Below, piece by piece: positions 22,654 to 34,077 of a stretch of DNA of 64,000 bases. The stretch's first letter is position 1; each line of letters starts with the position of its first letter. Below the pieces are notes generated by a model. The model saw only the letters and a program-made list of their open reading frames with translations, searched no databases and had not been told where the DNA came from. A program made the translations under genes and the position numbers. Source of the stretch: Xanthostigma xanthostigma. Lineage: Eukaryota; Arthropoda; Insecta; Raphidioptera; Raphidiidae. The DNA is taken from the NCBI GenBank assembly GCA_963575645.1, contig OY754470.1, forward strand, positions 50,003,201 to 50,067,200, written 5' to 3'.

Positions 22654-25273
22654 TGCCCCTTATGAGCACTCATTGACTAAACTAATGTGTTGCTTTGCCG
22701 CTCTATTATATACAGAAGAATTCAGTGTCGGTTATCTTATTTTTTTCGTGTCGCGGTATAGTGGCAAGGTTTTTAAGACGTTGTCAAACGTCTGAATAAC
22801 GTCAATGCAGCAGATATCTTTAGAATAAAGACGTCGACGTTTTTTTTGTCGTGAATTGCCGTCACGTTTAGACACGTGGCTCGTACGTGTTAATGCAATA
22901 TCCATAATACGTGCGTGCAGGGCATCGACTATGTAGCAACTCCCCGGTATATCTACCTTTCTTTGCGAGAGAAGCTAGAAAGTGGTCACGCGAGGCTATT
23001 TCTACATTAAAAACAATACCCATGTCGCCAATTGACCGATCCACATGCCAATGCACTGAATCTCTCCGTCTCTGTCATACCAGCATGCATGTATATATAA
23101 ATTCACTCTCTCATTCTAGACAACAGGCAACGGCCAACTTAACTTAATGCTCATGTCTGTTACTTTTACATTTCTACAAGGTACAATTATAATAAAGTTA
23201 ACTATCAGCTAAAATGTCACGCGATACGTTTAGAAAAATTTGATAAAAAATGTAGTGTTTTTTTAGGTAGATACTTTAAAAGTGAACAGTTTACCCGTCT
23301 TGTTCGTATATTCAAAGTGATAAATGCAGTTTTTACAAATTAGTGAACTTATATTCTATAAATGTCCCGTTTTGAAATTTTCAAATTTAAGCGTTTTAGT
23401 ACAATGGAAGATATTTAAAACAGTGTTCGTAATAGAGTCTTGAAATAAGCTAATCACATAACATTGTCTTTTTGTATTACAGTTTTGACGAATATTATAT
23501 AACAATGTCTGTACAATTCTAATTGTGTCTTTGAATTTGAATTTAAAAGTTTGAAAAAAGCTATAAAAATCACAACATTTAATATTGGAAAGTTTAAAAT
23601 GTTTCTAGTAATTGTTATGCCTATACAACTAATAACAAAATCTTGTCAATTGAATTATATATTTTAATCTCAATTTTTCTTATTACTTGTCGAAATTAAA
23701 TATAGTTTATGTACTGTATTTGTATTTGTAAAAATTTAAATTAAGAATAACTTAGAACGATTTCTTCGAAATGTATTCATTATAAAACTAATGAATTAAT
23801 TTGGTTTGGTTCTTCGTCGTAGCTTTTACGTTGCGGGAGATCGACAGTACAGTTAAAAATAATATACGATGCAACGCATTGTCGCGATGGTGTCACGATC
23901 CACATATCGTATATTGTGGGGTCTTAAAAAAACTAAACATTTTTTATTTTAAAATGAAAAGTCAAAAGTAAATGTTTTTTATTCTTTATTTAAAATTCCG
24001 TGCAGTCTTCTATATTGATCTTATTTTATGAGGCAGAGTTTTACGAATAAAAAAAACATTTTTTCTTAGTTTAAAGCAGATTGTAATTTCTTTTGTTCGA
24101 ACAAGTAATGAACCGTTGGTATTATATAGTGACGGAGCCTGTTTTAGACAGTTCGTGTTAGTTCATTGTATAAGGTGAATTTCTTTGTCTATCTCTCTCG
24201 TACAAGCTGATTGTCTTTGTCTATAGGTTGTTTAAACTCCCATCCCAGTGGTAAAATCTACCCAGATCTGTTGTATAAACAGTATACATATGTATAAAGC
24301 ACGGAGATGGAGCATTATTATTGGAGTGTGCGCTCTCTAGTCTCCTCAACATTTACCTGTGAAATTACTACACAAACTACTTAAAGGCTAATAACTGACT
24401 CTTAGAAACTAAGATTTAACTAAGAACTTCATTTTGGACCAAACTTTAATTAAAAGAAATTTTTAAAAATGCAAGTCGCGGTGCCATACCCTGCTAACGC
24501 AGCTGTTCACTTCTTATATTAAAATGTAATGAGCCACAATATCTCTCTGATAAGCTATGTATTTAATCAAAATACTTTCAACACGCGATATTTGTCTAAT
24601 GACGTCCATTAGTGCAGAGTTTGTCACAATTCCAAAAGTTTTTTTTCTTATTTCGCACTGAAAATTTTGAAGGATATTATTCAAAGTATTTTTCAAAAAT
24701 TTTGTACAGAACATCCACGCAACGCAGGTAGAAATACCAATGAACTGCGGCATACAAGACTGGAAACCAAGAAGATTTTGAAAATCCACACACTTGAGCT
24801 ATACCCTTGCCAGACAAATTAAAAAAAAAACGAATAGATAGACAGTTGCGTTTTATAATATTTTTTAAAGAATATAATTATTGGTAAAGTGTTTTTATAA
24901 TATCAGAAACACAAATTGGCCATAGATAGTATAGCCAATCCTGTTAAATGTTTCAAATATAATATAATAAAATAATAAATAATGTTGGAAATGTTAGTTT
25001 CACTATGTAGAAATGTTCCAAGTGTAATGGCAAAGGATAACAGCAGATATCAAAGAGTAAATCTCTTTAACTGTTATGAAAAGGAAGGACTACCCAAAAA
25101 TTACTTTGTAAATTTATTGTATTTTAATTTCGACTAAAAGCGGTGCTCTCTTAAGTCGCTCATACAATTTGAATACCGGAGAACTCTCTTCAGATAGATT
25201 TTAACAACCGAATGGAAAATAGATTTCTGGAAACAATGTCTCAAAATGTCGAAAATATGTAAAACTAATTATT
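22654..25273. other. AT-rich stretch without a recognised gene
   Basis: The overlapping frames near 22868-23147 are not supported by any domain. The 91-codon frame at 24514-24789 (-) is the most protein-like sequence here, but I recognise no family. Confidence 0.4.
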
Positions 25274-25400
25274 CAAATCTTTGTATAACGCCTGATTAGA
25301 ATTCTTCAAGAAATAAAATTATCGACCAGTTTTTCTCTGCCTCATAACATAAAATCAATATATTTTGTCTGAAAAATTGATCGAAAATTTTATTTATTGT
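25274..25400. repeat. R-family inverted-arm repeat (R2)
   Basis: The left part 'caaatctttg...ctgattagaattcttcaag' with 'aaataaaattatcgaccag' and the right part 'tttgtctgaaaaattgatcg' with 'aaaattttatttattg' are inverted relative to each other. They match the arms of 57838-58107. The central portion is short and lacks the hammerhead-like core. Confidence 0.65.
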
Positions 25401-25611
25401 AAAACTAGTTATATTTTTTTTTGATAATTAAATACAATTTTGTATTCTAGATTAATGTTTAGATTTGTTAATTGAATTTTATGATTAACTAAACAGCAAT
25501 TTGTGATAATTCTTGCACTGGATCGACAAAAAGTTGCCAATAACTTCACAGATTTTGAAAGAAGCCTTAGATAATTATATAAATAATTCTAAGTAAACGA
25601 AGATTATAGTA

Positions 25612-26017
25612 CAGTGGAACTTCGTTAATTCGAAGTTGAGAACATCGGCCTGAAACTTCAAATTAACTTTCAAAGTTTTTCTTTACAATTTCCAAGTCAT
25701 CGCAAGCTGGCCTTTCTTATAAACTATTCAGATTTACTGCTAATAGGAATTCTCAAATCACGAGTCTGTGTAAAATCAATTCACTGCACACTCGTCGAAT
25801 TTCGGGAAGTGGGGACATTGGGCGCGTTTCCGTTTTGTTCTCACTCAAAATCTTATTTTTATTCTTTGAACAAATCGACAAGCGTGTTCCCTTCTATGCC
25901 TAACTGCTTTGCCACTTTTGATTTTATTCTCCCTTTCCCTACTTCGCGAGTAACCTCCACCTTTTTGGCTATGAAGAAATTCGAATTATCGAAGTTCAAA
26001 TTAACGAACTTTCACTG
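25612..26017 (-). mobile_element. pogo/Tigger-type element with TA target duplication
   Basis: The left end CAGTGGAACTTCGTTAATTC and the right end (complement CAGTGAAAGTTCGTTAATTT) form terminal inverted repeats. Both are flanked by TA (25610-25611 and 26018-26019). CAGTG termini with TA duplication define the pogo/Tigger branch of Tc1/mariner. At 406 bp it retains only part of the transposase N-terminus on the minus strand. Confidence 0.85.
25859..25981 (-). pseudogene. pogo-type transposase N-terminal helix-turn-helix fragment
   Basis: Reading the minus strand from 25981 gives about 40 codons ending in a stop. They contain KKVEVTREVGKGRIKSKVA followed by KQLGIEGNTLVDLFKE. This matches the CENP-B/pogo N-terminal DNA-binding domain, which recognises the element's own terminal repeats. 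The typical pattern is 'K.EII.EVEKG.KKSDVAK.FGI..STLS.I'. The second DNA-binding helix-turn-helix and the DDE catalytic domain are absent, so it cannot encode an active enzyme. The plus-strand frame at 25809-26024 is its shadow. The location between matching TIRs supports the call. Confidence 0.75.
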
Positions 26018-27266
26018 TATATAATATTGTAACTTAGTTATTAAGCTTAATCATATTATGTCTAATTTTGAACTGCTAGAATATATTGGTTATACAATAT
26101 ACATCAAACTTTTAATTTCTAAATTTCTAGGCCGGTGACAAATTTCAGTTGAGACTTTGAAAGTATGTTGTTACTAAATCTAAAAAGAAAACGTACTTAT
26201 TATTGTCAGTATAGCAGACGTTCCACTGTACCCTATACATTTATGTATACGCCGTGTACAGTCATGGATTCGCCGTTTCTTCTTCAAGTGATGAAATAAA
26301 TTCTCACCACCTCTTGCCGCCGTGGATGAAGATTGACCCAAATACTGAATACTGCGTTGCCGTTGTTAACTTGTAACTTCGTCCACAGCTTTAAAATATT
26401 TGATTACAAAATACTTACACGATATGTATATTTATTTTATTTTTCAAGTACATATTTTCTTCGAAAACATTCTAAAAAAAATGTAACGTTGATCGGCCAT
26501 ATGTTATAAACTTAAAACCAACACTACTCGCTCATTTTCAACTACGGAATTTGGTCAAAATGTTCATAATGAATTTTATGTTCGTTAACGAGAACTAAAA
26601 AAATAAATTAATTAAAATTAACATCTTTTTTAGTCACAATCTATGCCAATAATGGTTTTAATCTATTTGAACGTATTTTTGATTAGTAAATGTGGGCAAT
26701 CGCAATTTAATGTTACTTTTAAATTACGGATTATGTTATAATCCATTTTCGAGGAAAACATATTCAAAACTTTGAACATACTTAGGTACCAGTATTGTGG
26801 AAAACAATAAAGGCAAATGAGGACAAAAATTTGTTTGTAAAGTTTAACTCATTAATTTTTTTAATGTAGTCTTACATCACTCTGACGAGGTTAGTTGTTT
26901 CTTAAGTAATTTATTCTAATGAATTATTGATCATTCAACGTACAAGATAAAGCCGACGCTAATGACGCTTGAATATTAAGTTGAAAGCTAATTATGAAAA
27001 TAATCTTTTAAAAAATTTCAGTGGAAAAATGTTTAAAAAATATTTATTTTAGCAGCTTAAATTTATTTTTGCAGATTATGTAAAATAAAGCATAATGAAG
27101 TTAACAGGGAGATTTTCTAGGCCAAACGTAGCCATTTTGTTTCATATTTTTACATAGATGCCAATTTTATTATTTTTCGCATCACTTTATTAACTTGTTT
27201 AACTATAGTATAACATTCTATAGAATTATACTTGTTTGCGCGCTTTGTCACATTTCTAAACAGTTT
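26018..27266. other. AT-rich stretch without a recognised gene
   Basis: No supported coding region, RNA gene or repeat. Confidence 0.45.
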
Positions 27267-27535
27267 AAAGTGAATAAGAAAAAATTCGCAGGTTTGTGGA
27301 CAACAGTTATATTTATAATTGTACGACGTTAAAACAATAATTATGAAAATAAACATTAATTAATTGCTATGGTTAGTAATTAATGTTTATTTTCATAATT
27401 ATTGTTTCAAATAATTTTCAATTTGTACTTGAAAAAGTCTAAATTTATAGACGAAACGTCGTACAATTATAAATATAACTATATTGTCCACAAACGTGCG
27501 AATTTTTTCTTATTAACTATTATCGATGGACACGA
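27267..27535. mobile_element. P-family nested palindrome (P1)
   Basis: Outer arms (about 27270-27327 and 27466-27518) pair 'aagaaaaaattcgca' with 'tgcgaattttttctt', and 'gtttgtggacaa' with 'ttgtccacaaac', through 'tacgacgtt' with 'aacgtcgta'. Inner arms (about 27332-27362 and 27378-27410) pair 'ataattatgaaaataaac' with its complement. The right side alone keeps about 45 bp ('gtacttgaaaaagtctaaat' then 'ttatagacgaaacgtcg') also found in P2 at 62606-62834. This is a deletion derivative of that family. Confidence 0.8.
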
Positions 27536-27550
27536 TATCTAATATATAGC

Positions 27551-27940
27551 TTAAAGTGATTTTGATATTTAATATATTACTATTTTCCATCTATCACACT
27601 TCCCGTTATTTTCAACATTTTTTTCAACTTCCACTTAATGAATAGCAATGGCCGAATGCAACAATTTTAGGACATTAGGATAAGGAAGGCAAATTTTGAG
27701 CATAGGAGTTTGACAGGTAATCGGCCATGGCCTTGAATAAGGAACCATCTCGATATTTATCTGGAATTATTGAGGGAAACCATGGATAACGTCAACAAGT
27801 TGGCCGGTACAGGAATTACCGTTTCTCGGCGAAAGGCAGCAGGAAAAAGTCCCAGACAGATCTGCCTCCGCCGGGATTCGAACCCGGTACCTCCTGAATG
27901 CGAGTCTAGTGCTCTTACCACTATGCCACCCCACTCGGTA
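27551..27940 (-). mobile_element. tRNA-derived SINE, Ala-like family, minus-strand copy
   Basis: On the minus strand the 5' head carries a pol III A box (TGGCATAGTGG) and a perfect B box (GGTTCGAATCC). The would-be anticodon loop is CTCGCAT, which would place CGC (Ala) at the anticodon; that reading is inference. The roughly 270-bp body ('gggactttttcctgctgcct', 'ttattcaaggccatggccga') matches the plus-strand copy at 28676-29089 throughout. An imperfect 10-bp target duplication may be present ('aatatatagc' at 27541-27550 and 'aaaatatagc' at 27941-27950). The frames at 27757-28074 (-) merely run across it. Confidence 0.85.
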
Positions 27941-28675
27941 AAAATATAGCACTTGTAGGAAAGTTTATTGTTTTTTATGATGCCGTTATTTAGAGCCTTG
28001 CACCAAATCGTACTTTTAGTAATAAATATATCGAACTGATACTGTTCATATCTCGAATTAGAACCTGGACACAAACCGAGAAACCGACATCAATTCTGCG
28101 GGTAACTGCCAGTTAAAAATATAAATAAATAGAAAAAAAACTTCTTGATATGATTAGTTGGCTTAGTTTTTTTTTTTTTTAATTTTCAACTGCCTCTAGC
28201 TTATTTCAAATGTTCTTTTTCTTCGACCCTGTATAATGCGTTTATATTATAGCAGCGTAGGCCCCCGTTGCTTCTTCATCTTAGTTTACATTCTCCCAAC
28301 GTTCCTTAATTGCAGCCATGTTAATGAGTGAAATCTAAACTTATGTGAAAGTTTAAAAGGGTGGCTGCTTCGCAGGCGCCTGTACCTGTGAAAGAGTCTC
28401 CAAATATACCGCACGTCTTTTATACATGACCCTTAACCGATATACCGTTTAACTGATATAATTGTCTGCATAAAGAAAACAGTCAACTCTGCAGACACTG
28501 CAGAAGCATTCAAGTTTTGAATAACTTCAAAAACGTCTGAGAACTGACCAAGGACGGTTAAGCATCCGTTCTAGAGTCTGTCTAGACTCTAGATAATGAT
28601 TTGGGTAATATATACTCATAATCCGGTTTATCAAAATGGTTGCGTATTACAAAATTTATATACTTACATCTTTAT

Positions 28676-29089
28676 ACCGAGCGGGATGGCGTAGCGGTGA
28701 GAGCACTAGACTCGCATTCGGGAGGTACCGGATTCGAATCTCGGCGGGGACAGATGTGGCTGGGACTTTTTCCTGCTCGAGAAACGGTAATTTCTGTACC
28801 GGCCATCTTGTTGAGGTTTTCCATGGTTTCCCTCAACAATTCCAGATAAATATCGAGATGGTTCCTTATTCAAGGCCATGGCCGATTAAACTCCTATGCT
28901 CAAAATTTGCCTACCTTATCCTAATTTCCTAAAAATTCCTTCATTCGCGTATTGCTATTAATTAAGTTGAAGTTTAAAAATTGTAGAAAATAACGGGAAG
29001 TGTGGTAGAAAAAAAATAGTAATGGTGCGAATGGCGTCTGTTATGACATAAAGTCGAGAAACGGACGTTAAACGCATTATTATTATTAT
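28676..29089 (+). mobile_element. tRNA-derived SINE, Ala-like family, with 15-bp TSD
   Basis: The copy is flanked by the identical 15-mer TACTTACATCTTTAT at 28661-28675 and 29090-29104, a typical LINE-mobilised target duplication. The head has A box TGGCGTAGCGG and a slightly decayed B box (GGATTCGAATC). The body matches the minus-strand copy at 27551-27940. After the shared 'gaaaataacgggaagtgtg' comes a segment of about 70 bp absent from the other copy, and then a (TAT)n tail. Deletions remove parts of the body, for example 'ctgcctttcgc'. The frames at 28636-28932 are incidental. Confidence 0.9.
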
Positions 29090-29104
29090 TACTTACATCT
29101 TTAT

Positions 29105-31362
29105 TGGTATTTCTTACGACTTTAAAACAAAAAAATCCGTGTGCATGGAACTTTCTATTTTTTTTGTTGTACCCGCTTGACTCAACAAATACGAATGTTT
29201 TGTTCAAGGGCAGAGCTCATTTTGATCAGCTATCTCGTTTCAAAATGGTAATCGTTTATTATTTAACTTCCCAGTACATTGGGAACTTGTTGTGATGGAC
29301 TCGAAAATCGAGATAAAATATTTGAATTTTGATATGATACATGATACAGAAGAAATTTTATAAAAATCGGTTCAGCCGTTTTTTGTTAATGCAAAAAGAC
29401 TGCAAAAAAGCGTATTTTAGGAATTTTTAAAAAATATTTCTTGAACCTAATTTGTTAATTACATATTTGGTATTCAATATTCATCATCCTCGAAAGTTGG
29501 TCGTGTGGACCTCGATTATAAAGTCCCAATAAACGACCCAATTCACAGCTTGTTTTAATATGAATGTCTGATGATTGACTTGATTGTTTTTGCTTGAATC
29601 TTATTGAAATTAATACTGCGGACGACTCTGAATAAATTGAAATTCAAAGATCTTAAAAATCTAAAATAAATATAACTTACAAAAAATTGATGCCTTCTCA
29701 AAAAATTGAAACAAAATATCTCTTAAAATAATACATTTCTGAATGTAGAAGAAAACTTATTGTTGAACAGAGACAGGAAAGGTTGTATTTTTTATGCAAT
29801 ACTATTAAATTTTAGTCGATGCATTACAGCCCGTAAAGTTTAGTGTTTTTGTGTGTTTATCTTTAAATAAAGAAGCGAGAGTGCCCGAAGGTTAAGGATA
29901 GATGAATTTGGGTTATGGTGGCCCGTTAAACGAAGACACCCGATGAATGACGGCGGAACGCACAGGTATTTACAGCATAGTGCCTTTCATATACACAAAT
30001 ATAAAGACGCGCTGCTGCTTGCTTTAAAGCTTTACACTGAATACTTACCTTAAGTTTTCAACACGTTTAAATATCATCATTTTCCGTCTGTAATTCTCTC
30101 TCCAACTCAACTTTCACATTGGCTTTTATGTGAGCTTCTGGTTTTGGTTAAATGGCTGTGTTAATTGGTTATGGTTAGAGATATGTAGATTGGTTTTGCA
30201 TTGATAATATAAATAACATTAAATGTATTTTGCATGAAATCATTTACTATTACAAACCAGACATAAACACGACAGAGGAATTAGTAAAAAGCAATAATTT
30301 AGTCAGTTCTTAGCCATAATTGTATTATTGTATTTGCATTTTGACAGCTAATGTTCCATCTTCAGCAAAAACTGGACAGTTTTTGCAGAGAATCTAGAAA
30401 TGTCCGTTGCATAATACATTTAGTGTGATTAAAAAGTGACTAAATTGTTATTTTTATTTTCTCTCTTACCGAAGTGCTTTTAACATACCGTCTACTTCTT
30501 AATTTTAATTGTTATTGTTTAGCAAAACTTGCAAAATACGCAGCAAAAGAAAAATAATATAACTGGAGAAATTGTTGGCGGGGAAGACAAAATAATGTAT
30601 TTTTTGCACGACCTCCTATAAATAAAAATAGCTGCTTTTCATGCGTAAAATAAACCATACGTATCTTACCAATTCAACAGCTATATCTCTGTAAGTGGCA
30701 CCTGGTATTTTCTCATTAAAATCGAAAGATGTAAAAATGTATTGATCGACTAAGCTTAAGACTCAGTACAGTTTTAGAATATAGGTTCTAGATTTGCTGT
30801 TTTTTTCATCATTTCTCTAATAATTTAAAGTTTCAATGAATAATAAAATTTTCATCGGATAAAATTAATTGTAGAAGAAAATATAATTCAAAATATTATA
30901 TCTACAACTTCGTAGCCATAAAACTGGTCAAGGAAAAACTAAATAACGAAAATTGATAGCTTTTCACGCTTGTACCTAATAGAAACAAAATCATTCATCT
31001 TTATAAAATGAACAGTTATTTCGTCTATAAAATGTCATTTGCTGGGTGTTTTATTATTTTAAATACTGTTCGTTCAGTAAGTAATCTATCTCAATATACT
31101 GCTACTGATATTGATTTTAACATGTAGCTAACGACTGAGATCGGTTTGTTTCCTATAAAAATAATACAGAATATTTTCTTAGATTTCAAACTTTTAGCTC
31201 AAGACAAACCGACGCAGATGCCTTTTTTTGCATGACCACTGTCGCTTATAGATTTGCTAAATGCAAATACTGCGTAAGCCTGCACACTGTTTGCTAAAAT
31301 ACATAATTAATGTATAAATAAATATATTTAAAAGCAAAAGGTGCAGGATTCAAACGTACAAG
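29105..31362. other. AT-rich stretch without a recognised gene
   Basis: A phrase at about 29360-29400 ('ataaaaatcggttcagccgt') resembles generic insect retroelement 3' sequence but is too short to delimit. Otherwise nothing is supported. Confidence 0.4.
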
Positions 31363-31588
31363 TTTGGTCATGATATAACTGTGTCGATAGCAGCACCATC
31401 CCTAAAAGAATTCAAGGATAAAGTTAAAAAAGTTGTCCAAGACTTTATAAAGTGGTGCGAAAGAAATCATTTAGTGATCAATATTGATAAGACAGCCATC
31501 CTACGCTTTAGATTGAAAAAGGATTGCTCATTAAGTGATACGTATTTTACTGTGAATAATGCAGCAATAAAAGAACAAAACAAAAAAA
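31363..31588 (+). pseudogene. jockey-like LINE reverse transcriptase, palm fragment (5' half)
   Basis: The open stretch begins at a decayed version of the YADD active-site region (FGHDITVSIAAPS) and continues with KEFKDKVKKVVQDFIKWCER and NHLVINIDKTAI. That is the spacing expected just after the catalytic aspartates in jockey/CR1-type reverse transcriptases, where 'W...N.L.IN..KT' is characteristic. It stops being coherent at 31588, where a TTGG/GTC-family element is inserted. The reading resumes at 32290. The upstream fingers and palm and the endonuclease are absent. The active-site tyrosine and first aspartate appear lost, so it is dead. Confidence rests on motif order and on the matching 3' half. 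Confidence 0.75.
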
Positions 31589-32289
31589 TTGGTTGTCTGT
31601 AAAGTCGGTTTACGGACGATAGTTTTACGTGATAACGTATTCCGTAATACATAACCTAAACCTCCCAAAATTTGGTTTCAATCCGCTTATCCTTGGTGTC
31701 GGAATGATAAGAAATGTCAAAAGTGACGTTTGCAACTGTCAAAGTATTATGTTCTAATAATAATTAGTTATTCCAATACTTAACTTAGAAGGCGTTGCAT
31801 TTCACAAAATACTAATGTCAAAAAATTGAATTAAACATTAGAAATGCAGCCGTTTTCATGTTAAGACAAGACATACGTTATTTTCTAATTTCCATGTACG
31901 GCAAACAAAGACGACCGACCGCGTCGCGCGCGCGCCATGCAATAGACAACAATGCATTTATACAGCTATTTTTCTATATAAATTTGTATAAAATATTTTT
32001 CTATATAAATTTGTATAAAAAAACTGTTTAGGCAAATTCTGTTATACGAAATCTATGTAAAATGTTCTCCTCTTTCGTTTAAGACTGGTTTCAAACCGAT
32101 CTGATTTAAATTGAGCGAGAAATTAGCAAAAAGCACGCACAGGGTCAGGCGGAACGTTACGCGTTATGCGTTATGCGTTACGCGTTACGAACGTTAGGAA
32201 CGTTACGTTACACTTTTTCGTACATGCAGCCGGTGTTTTATCAATTTATAATATTGGTGATTCATCAATTTATAAGACGTTATCACGTC
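31589..32289 (+). mobile_element. TTGG/GTC-family element, copy C, inserted in LINE
   Basis: Full-length 701-bp copy starting TTGGTTGTCTGTAAAG after seven A residues and ending 'gttatcacgtc' before five A residues. A 5'-subterminal ACGTGATAACGT (about 40 bp inside) is the inverse of the 3'-terminal ACGTTATCACGT. The GCGTTA array reads 'gcgttatgcgttatgcgtta' and continues through 'cgcgttacgaacgttagg'. It separates two halves of one LINE coding region, so it inserted after that LINE. No coding capacity; the minus-strand frame at 31467-31652 is an artefact. Confidence 0.95.
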
Positions 32290-32834
32290 AAAAACAAAAA
32301 TATTAGGTTTGATTATGGATAATACCTTAAAATGGGATGAACACGTAGATACTATATGCAAGAAACTAAATTCTCTACATTTCCAAATCAGAAATCTAAA
32401 ACGAAATGTAGATCAACAAACTCTATTGAGCGTTTATTATTCTTTAGTATTGTCCACAGTAAAATACGGCATTATTTTTTTGGGCAAACAGCACAAACAG
32501 TGCTAGAGTTTTTATAGCCCAGAAAAGAATATAAAGGCTAATTTTCAACTTGAAGCCTAGAGAAAGCTGTAAAGCAATTTTTAAAAATAAAAATATCTTA
32601 ACTTTCTGGGGAGTTTACATGTATGAACTTATAACGTTTCTTTATGATTCGAATTTATTGGTAACCAACAAAAATGAAGTTAAAAACTCTATTTCAAGAC
32701 ACAATAATTTATCCATAAAACATAGAACACCCTTTTATGGAAAATGTCCTATATATAAAGGAAATAAACTATACGAAAAACTGCCTCAAAATTTGAAGAA
32801 ATGCACAAATATAAATTCCCTAAAAACGGCCTAA
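32290..32834 (+). pseudogene. jockey-like LINE reverse transcriptase, thumb/C-terminal fragment (3' half)
   Basis: Immediately after the inserted element the frame resumes with KILGLIMDNTLKWDEHVDTI, then CKKLNSLHFQIRNLK and LLSVYYSLVLSTVKYGI. This is the conserved 'FLG..LD..L.W..HI' and 'Y.SL..S...YGI..WG' region that follows the palm in jockey/CR1 LINEs. A stop at 32504-32506 and one at about 32535 break the frame. Coding-like sequence continues with LKPRESCKAIFK, then HRTPFYGKCPIYKGNKLYEK and LPQNLKK, the usual C-terminal pattern. It ends with a stop at 32832-32834. Together with 31363-31588 it is a 5'-truncated, mutated LINE copy. Confidence 0.85.
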
Positions 32835-33427
32835 AAAATTCCTGCTCGGTACTGCACCGTATAAAAATGATTTGTAAACCAATCCATTTTAATTGACGTT
32901 TGTAACCAATTTTAATTATTGGATCAGCAATAAATAGATATCTTATCTTATCATACATCTGTACAAAAGACAGTATCGCGAATACTGGATTGTCAAAAAC
33001 GCATGGCAAGCTTATTAGCAAGTTCGAATTACTCCATGTTCAAGAAGAGGCCTATTTATAATCATCGGGATCACCTTAGTTTTCTCAGTTCATCAGATAG
33101 AATCTCATAAAACACACCGAACGCTACTCTTCTATCATCGTTCCTGTGTACTACTTATATGTGTATGTGTACCAGTGCATATAAATACGTAAATAGGCTT
33201 TGCTAGGCCTCTGTTGTGTCTGAACTGAGTATCTCAATTGTGCAATTCAAGCAAACGCCGTTTCATAATACAACGGAGGAAGCAAACATCCCCTTTTTGA
33301 ATGGCTTTGCTACCTTTACATTACTGTTCGTCTGTACACTACTGGATAATTTTTTTTTGTTAGATAGCATAGCCCAAATGAGTTAATTATTTAAGACAGA
33401 TAACGAAGTATAGTATGTAAATACGTA
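32835..33427. other. Unassigned stretch
   Basis: The first bases may be the 3' end of the LINE, but no poly-A tail or target duplication is evident. The minus-strand frame at 32749-33021 is a shadow. Confidence 0.4.
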
Positions 33428-33971
33428 AGGTGCACATAGGGAAATTAGCATTGGGAAAAAATACTTGGATCAGAGTTATAGCCATGACTGCATTAATTGT
33501 TATTTCTATTGAATTATCGTGGTAATCTTGAGGATTTCTATTTTATTTTGATTTATTTTCATTTTACTTGGCTTTTTTAATAATGAAAAGCTTTTATAAA
33601 ATCATTATTTTAATTTTTTTGTACAAAAATAAAACAAAAAAAAACAACTCCATCTGTTTGGAAACATTTAATTCAAAAATTGTCTGACTGGTATGACGTA
33701 TGAGCGTTGGTAAATCAGTGATCCAATGTCTTTAGGTTCAACACAAATAGGCGGAGATATTTGATCTCGCACCATATTTAAGTATTTTTGGGAATTTAAA
33801 GTCCCATTAATAAAAAAAGTCCAATTATGTTGTAATCATTTGAATATTTTCTTTGGTAGTATACACATTCATTTTGCAAAACAATATTATCTATCAAATT
33901 GAAAAACAAGATTTCAAGGTTCACTCTGATCCAGTCATTTTTTCCCAATGTTAATTTCCCTATGTGCACCT
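33428..33971 (-). mobile_element. Tc1/mariner-like element with about 50-bp TIRs and TA TSD
   Basis: The ends AGGTGCACATAGGGAAATTA... are matched in reverse complement at the right. Arms run about 33428-33478 and 33918-33971 with few mismatches, and extend inward through 'ttgggaaaaaat' and 'tggatcagagt'. Both ends abut TA (33426-33427 and 33972-33973). A fragment of DDE transposase lies inside on the minus strand. At 544 bp it is an internally deleted copy. Confidence 0.85.
33668..33835 (-). pseudogene. Tc1/mariner transposase fragment
   Basis: The minus-strand reading from 33835 to the stop at 33668-33670 gives LQHNWTFFINGTLNSQKYLN followed by MVRDQISP. This resembles the central DDE-domain stretch '..FF.GT.N...YL.ML.....P' of Tc1/mariner transposases, which lies between the second and third catalytic acidic residues. 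The downstream sequence (EPKDIGSLIYQ) is not clearly conserved, and an upstream in-frame stop limits the fragment. No catalytic triad can be assembled. The call depends on this motif plus the TIR/TA context. Confidence 0.6.
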
Positions 33972-34077
33972 TACGTGTTTAGGTACATACTGTATAACTA
34001 TAATATTAAGTGTCTAATCTAGCTAATATTGTAGTATTTGTAAGTAAGAATATAATTTTTAAAAAAGTATCGGAACC

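Noticed and set aside
24514..24789. 91-codon minus-strand frame resembling a protein C-terminus
   Set aside because: I could not place it in any family and saw no supporting splice sites or neighbouring exons.
27862..27935. Possible functional tRNA gene (A and B boxes present)
   Set aside because: The anticodon stem has mispairs and the sequence continues into a SINE body shared with a second copy; it is a SINE head.
27757..28074. 105-codon frame (and the similar frame at 28636-28932)
   Set aside because: Both are translations of the tRNA-derived SINE body.
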